Assembly: GCA_004369085.1 (NCBI GenBank)
Contig: ML210364.1
Location: 1 to 46,898, forward strand
Origin: Coprinopsis marcescibilis
Taxonomy: Eukaryota; Basidiomycota; Agaricomycetes; Agaricales; Psathyrellaceae
Direction: 5' to 3'
DNA: 46,898 bases
In this document: positions 24,487 to 34,419 of the stretch, piece by piece
Position numbering within the stretch: position 1 is the first letter of the stretch
How the letters are laid out: every line of letters begins with the position of its first letter
Position numbers and translations under genes: made by a program
Notes under the pieces: generated by a model
Told to the model about the DNA's origin: nothing
Database searches by the model: none
The model's input: the letters and a program-made list of their open reading frames with translations, nothing else

Positions 24487-24798
24487 ATGCCAACCAAGAA
24501 GAGCACAAAGCGCAAGCATCCCAGGATGATCAACGACAGCCTATAAACTAAGGCGAAAGGCTCGCATGTTGAGGCTCAAGCCCTACTCAACCAAGAAGGC
24601 TGAGCGTGGTGTGAGATTCAACGCGCCGACTGACGACGAAGATCTGGCCAAGGACAAACCGAATCCAAGAAACTCAAAAGCCCGCCACCGGTCTCTGATA
24701 ATGCAGCTGATGCAAGTGTAAATGAGGACCTCGATACTGTCGAAATGGATGAGGTTGAACACACACTCTCCAGTACGGTGCTGAAAAACGTGGGCTGA
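24487..24798 (+). pseudogene. Degraded coding relic of a Lys-rich/acidic protein
   Basis: Three plus-strand segments read as protein one after another but are separated by a stop and a frameshift. Segment 1 starts at an ATG (MPTKKSTKRKHPRM) and stops at 24546. Segment 2 follows in another frame (RRKARMLRLKPYSTKKAERG, TDDEDLAKD). Segment 3, shifted again, is Pro/Asp/Glu-rich (SKKLKSPPPVSD, NEDLDTVEMDEVEH) and ends at TGA 24798. The charged, disordered composition is consistent with the end of a nuclear protein. I do not recognise the source gene; splicing that rescues all frames is possible but I see no good GT..AG pair. Confidence 0.35.
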
Positions 24799-24938
24799 TC
24801 TCATATACCCATAAAATTGCATTTATAATTACCTACTTTGAAGTTTGGAATGAGTTTTTTTTTTTACGTTAGAAATAATTGGGATGTAGCGAATTTACGG
24901 GTCGATAATCCAATGGTAAGGTAAGGCAGGTCAACATG

Positions 24939-25439
24939 CTAGTCCAAGCGATCGAGGGCCCTCTCAAACAGCCCTTCTATATCATTATCCGTAAGCACAA
25001 TCCCTCGTGCCTCTAGCGCGTCCACAGCTCTCTCCAAGACTCTGGAGACAAGAGCTTCGTATTCCGAGCGCTCGGCTAACTCCCTCTCGTCCAACTCGTT
25101 TTCTAAACTCCTCTTCCTCTTTCTTCGGAACATCTTTCTGAAGGCCCCCCCGATCCGCCTTCCAACTTCCTTGACAGCATGTTTCGCAGCTTGTCCTCCA
25201 AGCATTCCAACCAATGGGACTACTGGGGATCGTTCCTCGAGGTAGTCGAACTCTACGCCGCGTCCTTCCACTACTTCATCTTCCAAATGAAATTCTCGGC
25301 TAAAGTTCCATGGAGAATCTCAGCGCACGTAGCTTATAAAACGAAGAGGACTTTACTCTTCCAAATATTGGTCGGACTGTGCCAAAGATACCGATGCGAG
25401 AGTGAGTGCGAGGAAGATATTGACGCTGGCGAGCTTCAT
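24939..25439 (-). CDS. Small secreted protein, family B member 3
   Basis: Exons 25439-25357 and 25299-24939, 57-nt phase-2 intron, about 147 aa. The signal peptide is MKLASVNIFLALTLASVSLA. The acidic part is DREFHLEDEVVEGRG and FDYLEERS. The core is PVVPLVGMLGGQAAKHAVKE then GRRIGGAFRKMFRRKRKR, the most clearly cationic and amphipathic of the four. The tail is SLENELDERELAERSEYE, VDALEARGI, LFERALDRLD. The first exon is 83 nt, exactly as in member 2. A CATAAAG element lies about 70 nt upstream (25508-25514). Function unknown. Confidence 0.82.
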
Positions 25440-26140
25440 CTCGGTGTCAGGAAGGCAAGGTAATCCAACTGTAAGGTGTAGGTCGTTTTTGGAGAGCCGC
25501 AACGCAGCTTTATGCAAGCTTTCTAGGCTTGACTAAGCCAAGGCAATCTACACTGCGGAAGGGTAGAAGTTGAGAACAACCGTCGGACAACCGAACTGCT
25601 ATATCTACAGGTCAGAGAGTCCGCGTGTCCCGGGAGTCGTGTGCGTGTCATCGATTAAAATAGAGTCGTTCCCGTCAAGATCTTTCAGCGAGCACTGACC
25701 GACACATTTGCCCATTTGACGACCACGGTTTTGTTGGAAAAGGGTGGACTTGAATCCATAAATCCCAGTAGATAATGGCGCTCAGTGGACAAATTTTAAA
25801 TTCTTGACTGCACGAGAGAAAAAGAGCAGCTAGAAAGTGTAAGCAGGTATGAGAAAGGGAAAGGGCGTTGGGGCTAGAAAATGGATTGATATCGCTTACC
25901 ATGGGGCTAAAGCTGTAAATTGCCTTATTATAAATAAGTGGACCATTGGATGAAGTGCGAGGAAGGATTTGACGTAGGTCGAGGGCGTCGATAATCGCAG
26001 GGATTTATTTGTGATATGTACATCGAGATTAGACCGAGTCCTAGATCTTATCATCAGCAGATGATATGAAGGTAAGCAGTATGATCCCACAAACCTTACG
26101 CTTCACTTTATCTTATAGAAGGGCGAGAATCCCGTGTAGC
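25440..26140. other. Spacer between family B member 3 and the candidate at 26141
   Basis: Contains the member 3 promoter. A minus-strand frame at 25896-26090 is open but unsupported. Confidence 0.4.
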
Positions 26141-26511
26141 TCACTCCGTGCGAGAAGTAACAGTAACAAGCGTTTTCGTTTTCTCCTTCTTTCTCTTGAC
26201 AACCTTACTCAGGATGCCAGATACCCGAGTAAAACGTGGAAGGCAGCGAGATGCGATTTTGAACGCGAGCAGTCGATTCATACGCCGTATAGGAAGGTTC
26301 GCATCGAAAGTCTGTCGACGAGTCAGATGCATCTCTGCCTTTGGCTCCAGTAGATCTTCAGAGGGTCCTAAACCAAGCTGTATTGAAGGAACCCTGCGAG
26401 TTAGAGAAAGAACGATAAGTTACTGTTTCTGGTTTAGGAAGTCACCTACTGTGCGAGAATGTCATCTTGGTACGTAGTCCCAATGCATCCCATTGCAAAT
26501 ACGACGCTCAT
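26141..26511 (-). CDS. Candidate small secreted-type protein, diverged family B-like
   Basis: Exon 1 (26511-26474) and exon 2 (26393-26141) join in frame through an 80-nt GT..AG intron with a CTAAC branch-point-like site, giving about 96 aa. The intron is phase 2 and falls after the first 12 residues, as in family B but earlier. The product runs from a short hydrophobic start (MSVVFAMGCIG) through an acidic bit (SEDLLEPKAE) to a cationic amphipathic stretch (IRRMNRLLAFKIASR, VSGILSKVVKRKKEK). The signal peptide is weak. A TATATATA box sits about 95 nt upstream, the same spacing as true neighbours. There is no acidic tail. It could be a real diverged member, a decaying copy, or chance. Confidence 0.45.
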
Positions 26512-26601
26512 TGTGTTGTGTCTGGCGAGATGAGATAAATGGAGAGGTCGCGGGAAGTGGTTGGGATCTGAGCGAGGATGCTGTTTATCACTTGGCCAAC
26601 A

Positions 26602-26609
26602 TATATATA
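26602..26609 (-). promoter_or_regulatory. TATA box of the candidate gene at 26141
   Basis: TATATATA on the minus strand, 91-98 nt upstream of the proposed ATG. Its position is the main outside support for this gene model. Confidence 0.4.
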
Positions 26610-26619
26610 CCTCTTGATT

Positions 26620-27585
26620 ACATCTTGGTTCGACTTCTTAGAAGATGTGGACGAAGAGAAGTGTAGGCTAGAAGAATATTATCTCATCGGCGACTACACA
26701 GTCAACTCGTTGGAGACTGTGGTGTGGTAACCTTGGTCGCAGCCAGCGGTGTGAAAGTACCAGACCCGAGTCAAGCCAAAGGTAGCTTGGATACCAATCT
26801 CCAAGACCTACTCCCGGACCTATTCGATTTAGTACCATTATCAAATCAATCATGGAAGTCGTAGAAATCATCTTCCTACATACTCACCAGATGGACCGTC
26901 GACTGCGGGAGATGGAGAGGACCAGGTCGTGTTTCATGTGGTTTGTTGTGGTAAGCCCAGAAGTACAAGTACTATCTGAGGTGATAAGTTAATGGCAATT
27001 TGCTTTGAAACTGAGGTCAATACCGTATCGCGGATTCAAGTCCTGACTTCGTCGAAAAAGCTGGGAGTTGCACAGTGATATGATAGTTGGCAGTTGGTGG
27101 CTGACGATCCGTGGGAATCTGTTTCACGCGGCATGTCATGCCGGTTCTGATGTAATGATTCCGAGCACGCCGGATCCAGACCGACTTGCTCTCTAGTCGA
27201 AAGGGTGGGCAGGTCGAGAGCGTCTTCCCAATGCCTTGAGCGAACGATGCGAGATGAGGACCTCTAATGGGCTCGTCTAGGTAATAACTAGGAAGTACTC
27301 ATACTCGTCCCGTTCTCTGGAGGAGTTATTCTAGGCAATTTCTGAGCGCTCAATCTCCCCTCGCGGAACTTTTACAACGGTTGAAAGGGCCACAATGAGA
27401 ATGCACCGCATATGGTTGTACCTGTGCTGACAGTCACTTTCTAGAGCCGCTCACGACATGGTGCCTGGACTCTTTGAGTGGTTGAGGGTTCTCTGTCGAA
27501 GCTAGTCTTGCAGTTGTAACTGTATGTGCGATCATAAGGGGTATGTGTGCGAGCGCGCGAGAGCGCCTACCGACAAACAAACAAA
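26620..27585. other. Intergenic
   Basis: No gene, repeat or RNA supported in about 950 nt. Confidence 0.5.
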
Positions 27586-27965
27586 CTAATCCAACTCCTC
27601 GGAGGTGTCAAATTCACGCTCCTGCAGATCCTCTCCAAAATCGAGTTCCCTCTCCTCCAGACTATCGGAAAAGTCCAGCTCACGCTCTTGCAGGTCATCG
27701 ACGAAAGAGTCCAAAATCGAGCGAGCCTCCAGCTCTTCGTCAAACTCCCTGGCGTCCAGAACTTCGTCGTCAAATGCGAGCGGCTCTCGGGCCTCCAGGA
27801 ATTCATCCTCAAAGTCGAGTTCTCGACTGATAAATAGGTTAGTTGGTGAAGATGAGGATGCAGCTCGATGACTACTTACGCCTCAACATCGACGTCCTCG
27901 AAACTTGCCAATGCAACTGAGGTCAGCGCAAGGACAACACCAAGAGTGAACTGAGAGAGCTTCAT
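27586..27965 (-). CDS. Small secreted protein, family B member 4 (acidic, repeat type)
   Basis: Exons 27965-27880 and 27826-27586, 53-nt phase-2 intron, about 108 aa. The signal peptide is MKLSQFTLGVVLALTSVALA. The whole mature protein is acidic and built of loose repeats of a 10-14 residue unit around ARE/ERE: AREL, AREP, AREF, EARS, then three QEREL/EEREL/QEREF units, ending SEELD. The signal peptide, intron phase and Leu-Asp end match members 1-3, but the Gly/Lys core and the Lys-Arg site are missing. It may show the ancestral acidic scaffold or a deletion of the core. Function unknown. Confidence 0.82.
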
Positions 27966-28054
27966 GGCGAAATGCGGTTGGCTGGTGGAGTGCTGAAAGT
28001 TGTGCTGTGTTGGTGTTGGTTGGGTTAAAGGAAGGTTCAGGCACTCTTCGCCCG

Positions 28055-28062
28055 TATATATA
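28055..28062 (-). promoter_or_regulatory. TATA box of family B member 4
   Basis: TATATATA on the minus strand about 90 nt before the ATG at 27965. Confidence 0.55.
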
Positions 28063-28069
28063 GATGGCA

Positions 28070-28589
28070 AACTCCGTCCATCATCACCGGAGCATACATT
28101 CCAATATCATGATGGTGACGGTGGCGGTAACTGAACTCACCGGGCACAGCGGTTGCCAACAAGTTTTATACAATCGGAATCAACGCGAACAGTGGCGAGC
28201 AGCCCGACTTGTACGCTTCTGATCGCAAATAGAAAGATGACTGATACCCTCGCAAGAGGCACTGCTGTCCGTCGATGGAGCTGAAGGCTTGTGTAGCATG
28301 CAATGAAGAGGAAAACCGGGAGCCCGGAGTGGAAATACATACTGAAGGCTGCAGATGATCTCCGAGTCTTGAAGAGATGAAGCTCTGGGCAAGATGCGCG
28401 AAGGCCTCTCTTTATGATTGAGGGACTGGGCCCCGCTGGGGCCCTGATGCGCGCTATATAGTACCTCATAAACAATCAACGTCAACGCTGGATGTGACCA
28501 TTCCCGAGATCCACTAATGATTGCCCCTTACGTACCAAGCGGTCGGGATCGGGGTGAGGTACCAAAAGGCTGCGCAGAACCCAGTCGTC
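28070..28589. other. Intergenic, left flank of the inverted-repeat element
   Basis: A GGGCCCCGCTGGGGCCC partial palindrome lies near 28427-28444. No gene supported. Confidence 0.45.
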
Positions 28590-28933
28590 TACTATCACCT
28601 ACTAGTCGGTCGGATTGACCCTTGGTTCGGATTGTCACACCTTGTCACAGTCATGCCATCAATCCGATCAATTTATTTCTATCTCCGAACAAGCCACCGA
28701 ACGCTGAGCGATGGCCGACATATGGCCATCACTCAGCGTGACAGAGCGTGACATGAGCTCAAAATTTTGACCTCTTTAAATACTTCGTTTTCTTTGAAAA
28801 AAAAAGACAAATGGCAGTGCGAAAGACATAAAAATAATGTATCTCAAGTTTCAAGACCATCCGAGCGGAGGGAGACCCAAAACGCGGGAGATCCGAACCA
28901 ACGGTCAATCCGACCGACTAGTAGGTGATAGTA
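28590..28933. mobile_element. MITE-like element with 43-bp terminal inverted repeats
   Basis: The left arm (28590-28632) and the reverse complement of the right arm (28891-28933) match with one visible mismatch over 43 bp, starting TACTATCACCTACTAGTCGG. If the outer TA is taken as the target duplication, the element is about 340 bp with 41-bp arms beginning CTATCACC. The inside codes for nothing recognisable and holds a second hairpin at 28702-28738. This fits a non-autonomous DNA transposon. A TA target would suit the Tc1/mariner or PIF/Harbinger-like groups, but I cannot assign it further. Confidence 0.75.
28702..28738. repeat. Hairpin inside the MITE-like element
   Basis: CGCTGAGCGATGGCC is followed after a 7-nt loop by GGCCATCACTCAGCG, an inverted repeat with one mismatch. 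Confidence 0.65.
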
Positions 28934-29947
28934 TACTTGCGTTACTAACATCACAAGGCAGTACCCCGCATTGGCATACGGTTCTCGTTGATGCGAACCC
29001 CTTTCTTTCTCAAGTCCTCTATCTCGTATCATTCGATAAATCTGGTGTCTCAGGCACGTTCTTACTGTTGGGGAAAGATATTTCCCTGGATTAGTGACAG
29101 GTTATGAACCATTTAAGTACTGAGTCCATGTCTGAGAATGGATCATTGGAGGACTCACCTTTGGGATGTGCTGTCTTAGCTTCCAGCAAGGTGAAACATA
29201 TAGGCAAGTCTTACCGGAGAGCACTTCGGAGCCAATCAGAGTCGGTATTAGTTTGAGTCCTCTGGCCGCCCGCCGGGAAGGCATATAGTCTGGAGTTGAA
29301 ATTCAAATCCGACTCCCACAGGGATTCCTTAGTCGAAGTTAATCCCGGACGTCAGGCTTTCATGGAATGACGACAAGGCATCTGGGTACGCTTGAAACTT
29401 GAAAGAGGTCGGGGCGTTTTGTATGGCATGTTTTGCTTGAGCGAAATCTAGGCAACTTATAAGGTTCAGCATTAGATACCGAGATGGGGCCGTTAGAGGA
29501 GGTGTGTAGCGTGAGTGTAAGTGGGAATTGGACTCCGGCCTGGTTATCATTGCCTGAAGGGTATATATGCGCTGGATGTGTGTCTATAAAAGTTGCCTAA
29601 GGCTATGGGCCCGAGCTCCCCGTATATATTGGCGCCCGTTGTACACCCCAGAGGCTTGGTCTTAATGTGGAATTTATAAGGAAGCTCCGCTGTTTCACTT
29701 GTAACTAGAAGGACGTAATTAAGCGTAAGCTCGTATTGGGAGAGGTTGGAGGTCTTCCTGCTTGGTATCATTACTAGTACCCACCGACACGTATCCACGT
29801 GTGTGTAGACCCTACTGACTCCATTTATAAGTCTGATTGTTTTGGGATATCCGGTACACTGGTAGTGCCTCACTAATAAAAGGTCTCGGAACTGTAAATG
29901 TGAGCTTCTACTTCTACTTACTCCCTTCCTATTATATCGCCCACGCA
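28934..29947. other. Intergenic with promoter of family A member 3
   Basis: No gene. TTTATAAG at 29824-29831 (+), about 120 nt before the next ATG, is a candidate TATA box. Confidence 0.4.
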
Positions 29948-30435
29948 ATGCGCTACAATATCTTTTTAAGCTGCATACTTTTCTTTATACTCTCCATTGG
30001 AAATGTTCTGGCATACACGTATGGCGTAGACCAAGGGGTGGTTGCTGCCAGAGACCTTGTAGACGACAACATGTCCTTCGAGGCTAGAGAGGTAATCATC
30101 GCCCCGGTCTTTGTCTTCCGACTATGCATTAACACTGCTAGCGTACCTAGTTCGACGCCGGCGCCTACGACGACATGCTTGACCGCCGGGGTATCATATC
30201 ACAGTTGACAACTCGCGAGCTATTCGAAGAGCTGGAGGTCCGTGTTAACAGGAATAAGCCCCAAAAGCCAGGTCCTATTGGGAAGTACACCAAGATGAGG
30301 TGCGACCTTTGCGGTAGAATGATCGATACGGCGCTCATCATTGTGAGTGCACCTGGAGCGCATTTACGACTACCCTCCTAACGAGCGCTGCAGAACCACA
30401 GATGGGCGGCACATAGAAGGTCATACCCAGCGTGA
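29948..30435 (+). CDS. Small secreted protein, family A member 3 (zinc-finger-like C-terminus)
   Basis: Exons 29948-30091, 30151-30342 and 30394-30435, introns 59 and 51 nt, all phase 0, about 125 aa. The signal peptide ends near NVLA/YTYG. Next come VVAARDLVDD and SFEARE, then the conserved QLTTRELFEELEVR block, a Lys/Pro/Gly insert (NKPQKPGPIGKYTK) longer than in its sisters, then MRCDLC and, across the last intron, NHRWAAH: C-x2-C-x11-H-x4-H. The tail is basic (RRSYPA). Closest to the gene at 15953. Function unknown. Confidence 0.78.
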
Positions 30436-31875
30436 TACTGGCGGATAAAGCCCATTAAGGCGTTGTCGTTGCTACAAATTGGTTATAACGGACTCTGGTC
30501 CCCAAGTACCTACGCGGATACAATTCAAGTTATTACCAGTATTCGATGTTTGTTAATAGATCAAACCGGGGGACGATGCACCTTTTGAAAACCGTAATGG
30601 TAATAAGAGCCCGTGTAGCTGCCACCAACTTCATTCACTGAGCTCCCCATGCTCAACGTCAGTCCGGCTAGTCTCTATCCGTAGCCCATAGTTTGGGATT
30701 GCTTCAAGCCTGACGCTTGAGTCTTGACCACAGAAAGTGATGGACACGCTAGAATCCAGAGTGTTGGAGCGAGTCAGCGAAATGACTGTCTGGCAGGGGT
30801 TTAGAGAAGGGATTCAGGACCAGTACGAACAATCATTTCGGCTTGGATTTACATAACCGACAACCCCATCCTGTCCCTTATCACGACTTGTAACTTCGCG
30901 CAGGATTGTTCTATTTTGGACTCGTCCGAGTTCAATTCACAATACTTAGGTACAGAAGGCTCAAGCGCTCAAGTCCCATCCCAGGGCGTGTCGCTGGGAT
31001 TCTCGCAAATGCGACTGAGTAATGCTTTCTGGATCTTTGGAACTAGGGTACTTTGACAAATTTTTGGATGAAAGCGTAATGCAGCTAAGTTTAGTGACAT
31101 ATGAGTTTCGCATCACAGGGGTCCACACACCGTTAAGGCTTCGATGCCAGCTGTCGTCTAAATTCTTCCTCAGGCCTCAGGCGGAACAGCTTCAAGTTCT
31201 GAACCTCGGACAAGCATCCCAACCTGACGTCATCACGGCGTACGGGACGTTTTATGGTTGATAGAAAGAGATCTGATACAATCCTTCAAAGCGCTGATAG
31301 AGCTGATAGCTATACGTAGTCTGGCCGACCATCAACCACAGGCAACCACTCGCAAGTGTTAGGATCAAATACCGTGACCTCAGGGGTATAGCCGCGTGTC
31401 CAACCATTGTCTTGATGCTTCTGGACTCGGCCAGTACCAGCTATCAGCTTCTACCAGCTCGGCTATAGCTACGGATTACCTACACGAATGACACCGGAGC
31501 TCCTTGAAGTTCCTTGAACATGTGCGAAGCATCTCACAGCTGAGCATGTGAGCACTCGGTGGCGGAGCATTTCTGACTTGCATCGAAGTTCAAGGAAGAT
31601 TGATGACGAGTGACCCCGTGGGGATGGAGATTCAATTTACTTTTGCAGTAATGCTGGGTAGCTTGCAATGTAAGCATTCTTGGGGTATAAGAACAAGGGT
31701 ATTTGTCTCGGAACTTGGTTAGGGACCCAGGGCTTTCCCCTCTCTCTAGACTCCCACCACTCACTTTACTCCTTGCCCGTGTGCAGTCCTTGAACATTTC
31801 TGTAAGGTTTATGTCTAGAGTACGGAACGTGCAGGGCTTACTCAGGCTTGACCTATTACTTCTCGTAGAACCAGA
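30436..31875. other. Intergenic, includes ALDH promoter
   Basis: No gene supported. TATAAG at about 31686-31691 (+), some 190 nt before the ALDH start, is a possible TATA box. CT-rich sequence follows. Confidence 0.4.
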
Positions 31876-33954
31876 ATGCCGGCCTCGTTCAGCTACCAAT
31901 GGGATACCCCAGCCTACAAGGGAAAAACCGAGTTCAACACTGGTCTTTTCACAAATAACGAGTTTGTCGACGGCTCCAACAAAACCACTATCGAGTACGT
32001 ATCTCCTTCGTCCTTCTTTGTGGCGGATGGGGCCCTCGACTTGCTCGACATGGAGCCCCTATGTCTCGTTACAGGATTGATGGTAATCTAATCGTGATTA
32101 CAGCGTTATCAACCCGAGTACGTCATTTCTGATGCATCGTACGACGAGTTTGATCGCTGTTGCTGACGTTGCACTCGCCCTTATTCAACGACGACCACGA
32201 CATGATCAGCCAATGGCAAAGTCATCACTTCGGTTAGCGAAGCAGTCGAGGCAGATGTTGAAATTGCCGTAGCTGCTGCTGAGAAGGCCTACGCGACTAC
32301 ATGGGGTCTGAATGCCTCTGGCGCCCAGCGTGCAGACCTGCTCTGGAAACTGGCGATTCTCATGGAGAGAGACCTCGATGAACTCGCTGCTATCGAAGCT
32401 TTGGACAACGGAAAGACTTTTAACTGGGCGAAGGGTACCGACGTGTCATTCGCTATCGCCGTGTTCAAGTATTTCGGTGGTTGGGCGGATAAAATTACTG
32501 GCCAGACTATCGAGGTGAGTTCTACGCCCGTGCCCTAATAGCCTAGAGCGTTGCTTACCGAGTGTGCTTCCACAGACCGACGAGAAGAAGCTGATTTACA
32601 CTCGACATGAACCCATTGGCGTTGTTGGGCAAATCATTCCCTGTACGTTGCCAGGCCAGAACCGCAGAGCTTCGCGAATTAACACATATGAACACAGGGA
32701 ACTTCCCTCTTCTCATGCTCGCCTGGAAACTTGGACCTGCCCTGGCTACCGGGAACACTATTATCCTAAAGCCATCCGAGTTCACGCCATTGACTGCCCT
32801 GCGCATATGTGCCCTCGTTAAGGAAGCTGGGTTCCCTCCTGGTGTCGTCAACATCCTTACGGGTTATGGCCCCACTGTTGGAGCAGCTATTGCTACCCAT
32901 CAGAAAATCGACAAGGTCGCATTCACCGGAAGCACCCTGGTTGGGAGGAAGATTATGGAGATGGCTGCCAAGAGCAATTTGAAAAACGTCACCCTCGAGC
33001 TCGGAGGGAAGAGCCCGACCGTTGTCTTCGACGATGCTGATCTGGATACTGCTGTTGCTTGGGCTTTGCATGGTCTCTTGTAAGTCCTTCTGTGCCCTGA
33101 ATGGTCCCGTATGGTCTTCGTCTAACTCGTTTGCTCAGCTGGAACCATGGTCAAGCCTGCTGCGCTGGATCCCGAGTCTTTGTTCATGCCAAAATCTACG
33201 ACGAATTCTTGAAGAAACTTACAGAACGTGCCAAGGCTATCAACGTTGGCGACCCCTTTGGTGCTAAGACTGATCAAGGTCCGCAGGTCTCTCAGACTCA
33301 ATACGAGGTGAGTCTATTATCTTTGGCACGTCATAAGCCATTCTGAATCGCCGCTAACCATTGCTTCTACTATAGCGGATCATGTCCTACATCGAATCAG
33401 GCAAGTCAGACGGCGCTACTGTGCACCTCGGTGGCGAACGCCATGGCACCGAAGGTTACTTCATTCAGCCTACGATCTTCACCGACGTCAAGCCCGATAT
33501 GAAGATTGTCAAAGAAGAGATCTTCGGCCCAGTTGGCGTCGTGATCAAGTTTGACGATGACGATCACATCATCAAGCAGGCTAATGATACCCGTGCGTGC
33601 TGTTCCGTTGCCTCTATCTTTCTGTGTGATTATACTGACGCGCTAAGCTTTCCCATCTGTGCTGTGATAGTTTACGGTCTTGCCGCCGCCGTCTTCAGCC
33701 AGAACATCACCCGTGCGATCACGACTGCCCACAAGCTGCAAGCTGGCACTGTTTGGGTCAACTGCGCCAATCAGCTCCACGCCAATGTGCCATTCGGCGG
33801 GTTCAAGCAAAGCGGTATCGGTCGCGAGCTTGGAGAGTATGCTTTGCACAAGTAAGTCTAGAGTTTGACTCTATGCCATGTGCCTTGCTGACGTTCCCTT
33901 TACAGTTATACTAACGTCAAGGCCGTCCACGTCAATGTTGGCCATGTCCTTTGA
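31876..33954 (+). CDS. Aldehyde dehydrogenase (NAD(P)+-dependent, ALDH1/2 type)
   Basis: Nine exons (31876-31994, 32104-32117, 32210-32514, 32576-32642, 32698-33079, 33139-33307, 33376-33592, 33671-33851, 33906-33954) join in frame to 500 aa, the usual length. It oxidises aldehydes such as acetaldehyde to acids. Key residues: Lys193 (KPSEFTP), the NAD-binding FTGST (Gly/Ser loop), general base Glu269 (LELGGKSP) and nucleophile Cys303 (GQACCAGSR), each one position later than in mammalian ALDH2. EEIFGPV and the end [18 protein letters not shown] are typical. It has a 14-nt microexon (VINP). No signal peptide, so probably cytosolic. The next locus is a damaged copy of this gene. Confidence 0.95.
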
Positions 33955-34419
33955 AAACATGCTGTTAGCAATCCTCAAAAGCAAAATCAAAATCTGTACA
34001 GTAATAAATTATACGATCAATCGTCTTGCGTTCTTACAGGCCACGAACTTCGCTCAAAGCTGCTCGTTGGTGAATCTCAGATGTCTTCTTTGAAGAAGCT
34101 GCTGGTGGAAGTGTTGTCGGATGGATCCAACGATGTAGTTGTGGAGCTACGAATTCACACACCTTCACACGGACAGTAAGCTTACGATGGAAACTTAAGA
34201 TATTCAATTCAGTGTTCACAATAGTTGGAGTATTTTAACAAGGCTGTGTTGCGAAGCTCGCGTAAGGATTTCATTCCTTCTCTCCTGTAAGCGATCTCCC
34301 CACTTCCTGCAGCTGCCCTATCCTCAACTTTTGGTAAGCGTTTCGTCAGGATCGCTGCCAGTAATTAAATTGGTTTGTTAAATCCTGTTAGGTTATACCC
34401 TTTTTTTTGGAGAGAAACT
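33955..34419. other. Spacer between the two ALDH copies
   Basis: No gene. It would hold the promoter of the second copy; a T-rich tract lies at 34400-34408. Confidence 0.5.

Noticed and set aside
28521..29032. Two frames sharing a YYHLLVGRID string
   Set aside because: They are translations of the two inverted arms of the MITE-like element, not genes.
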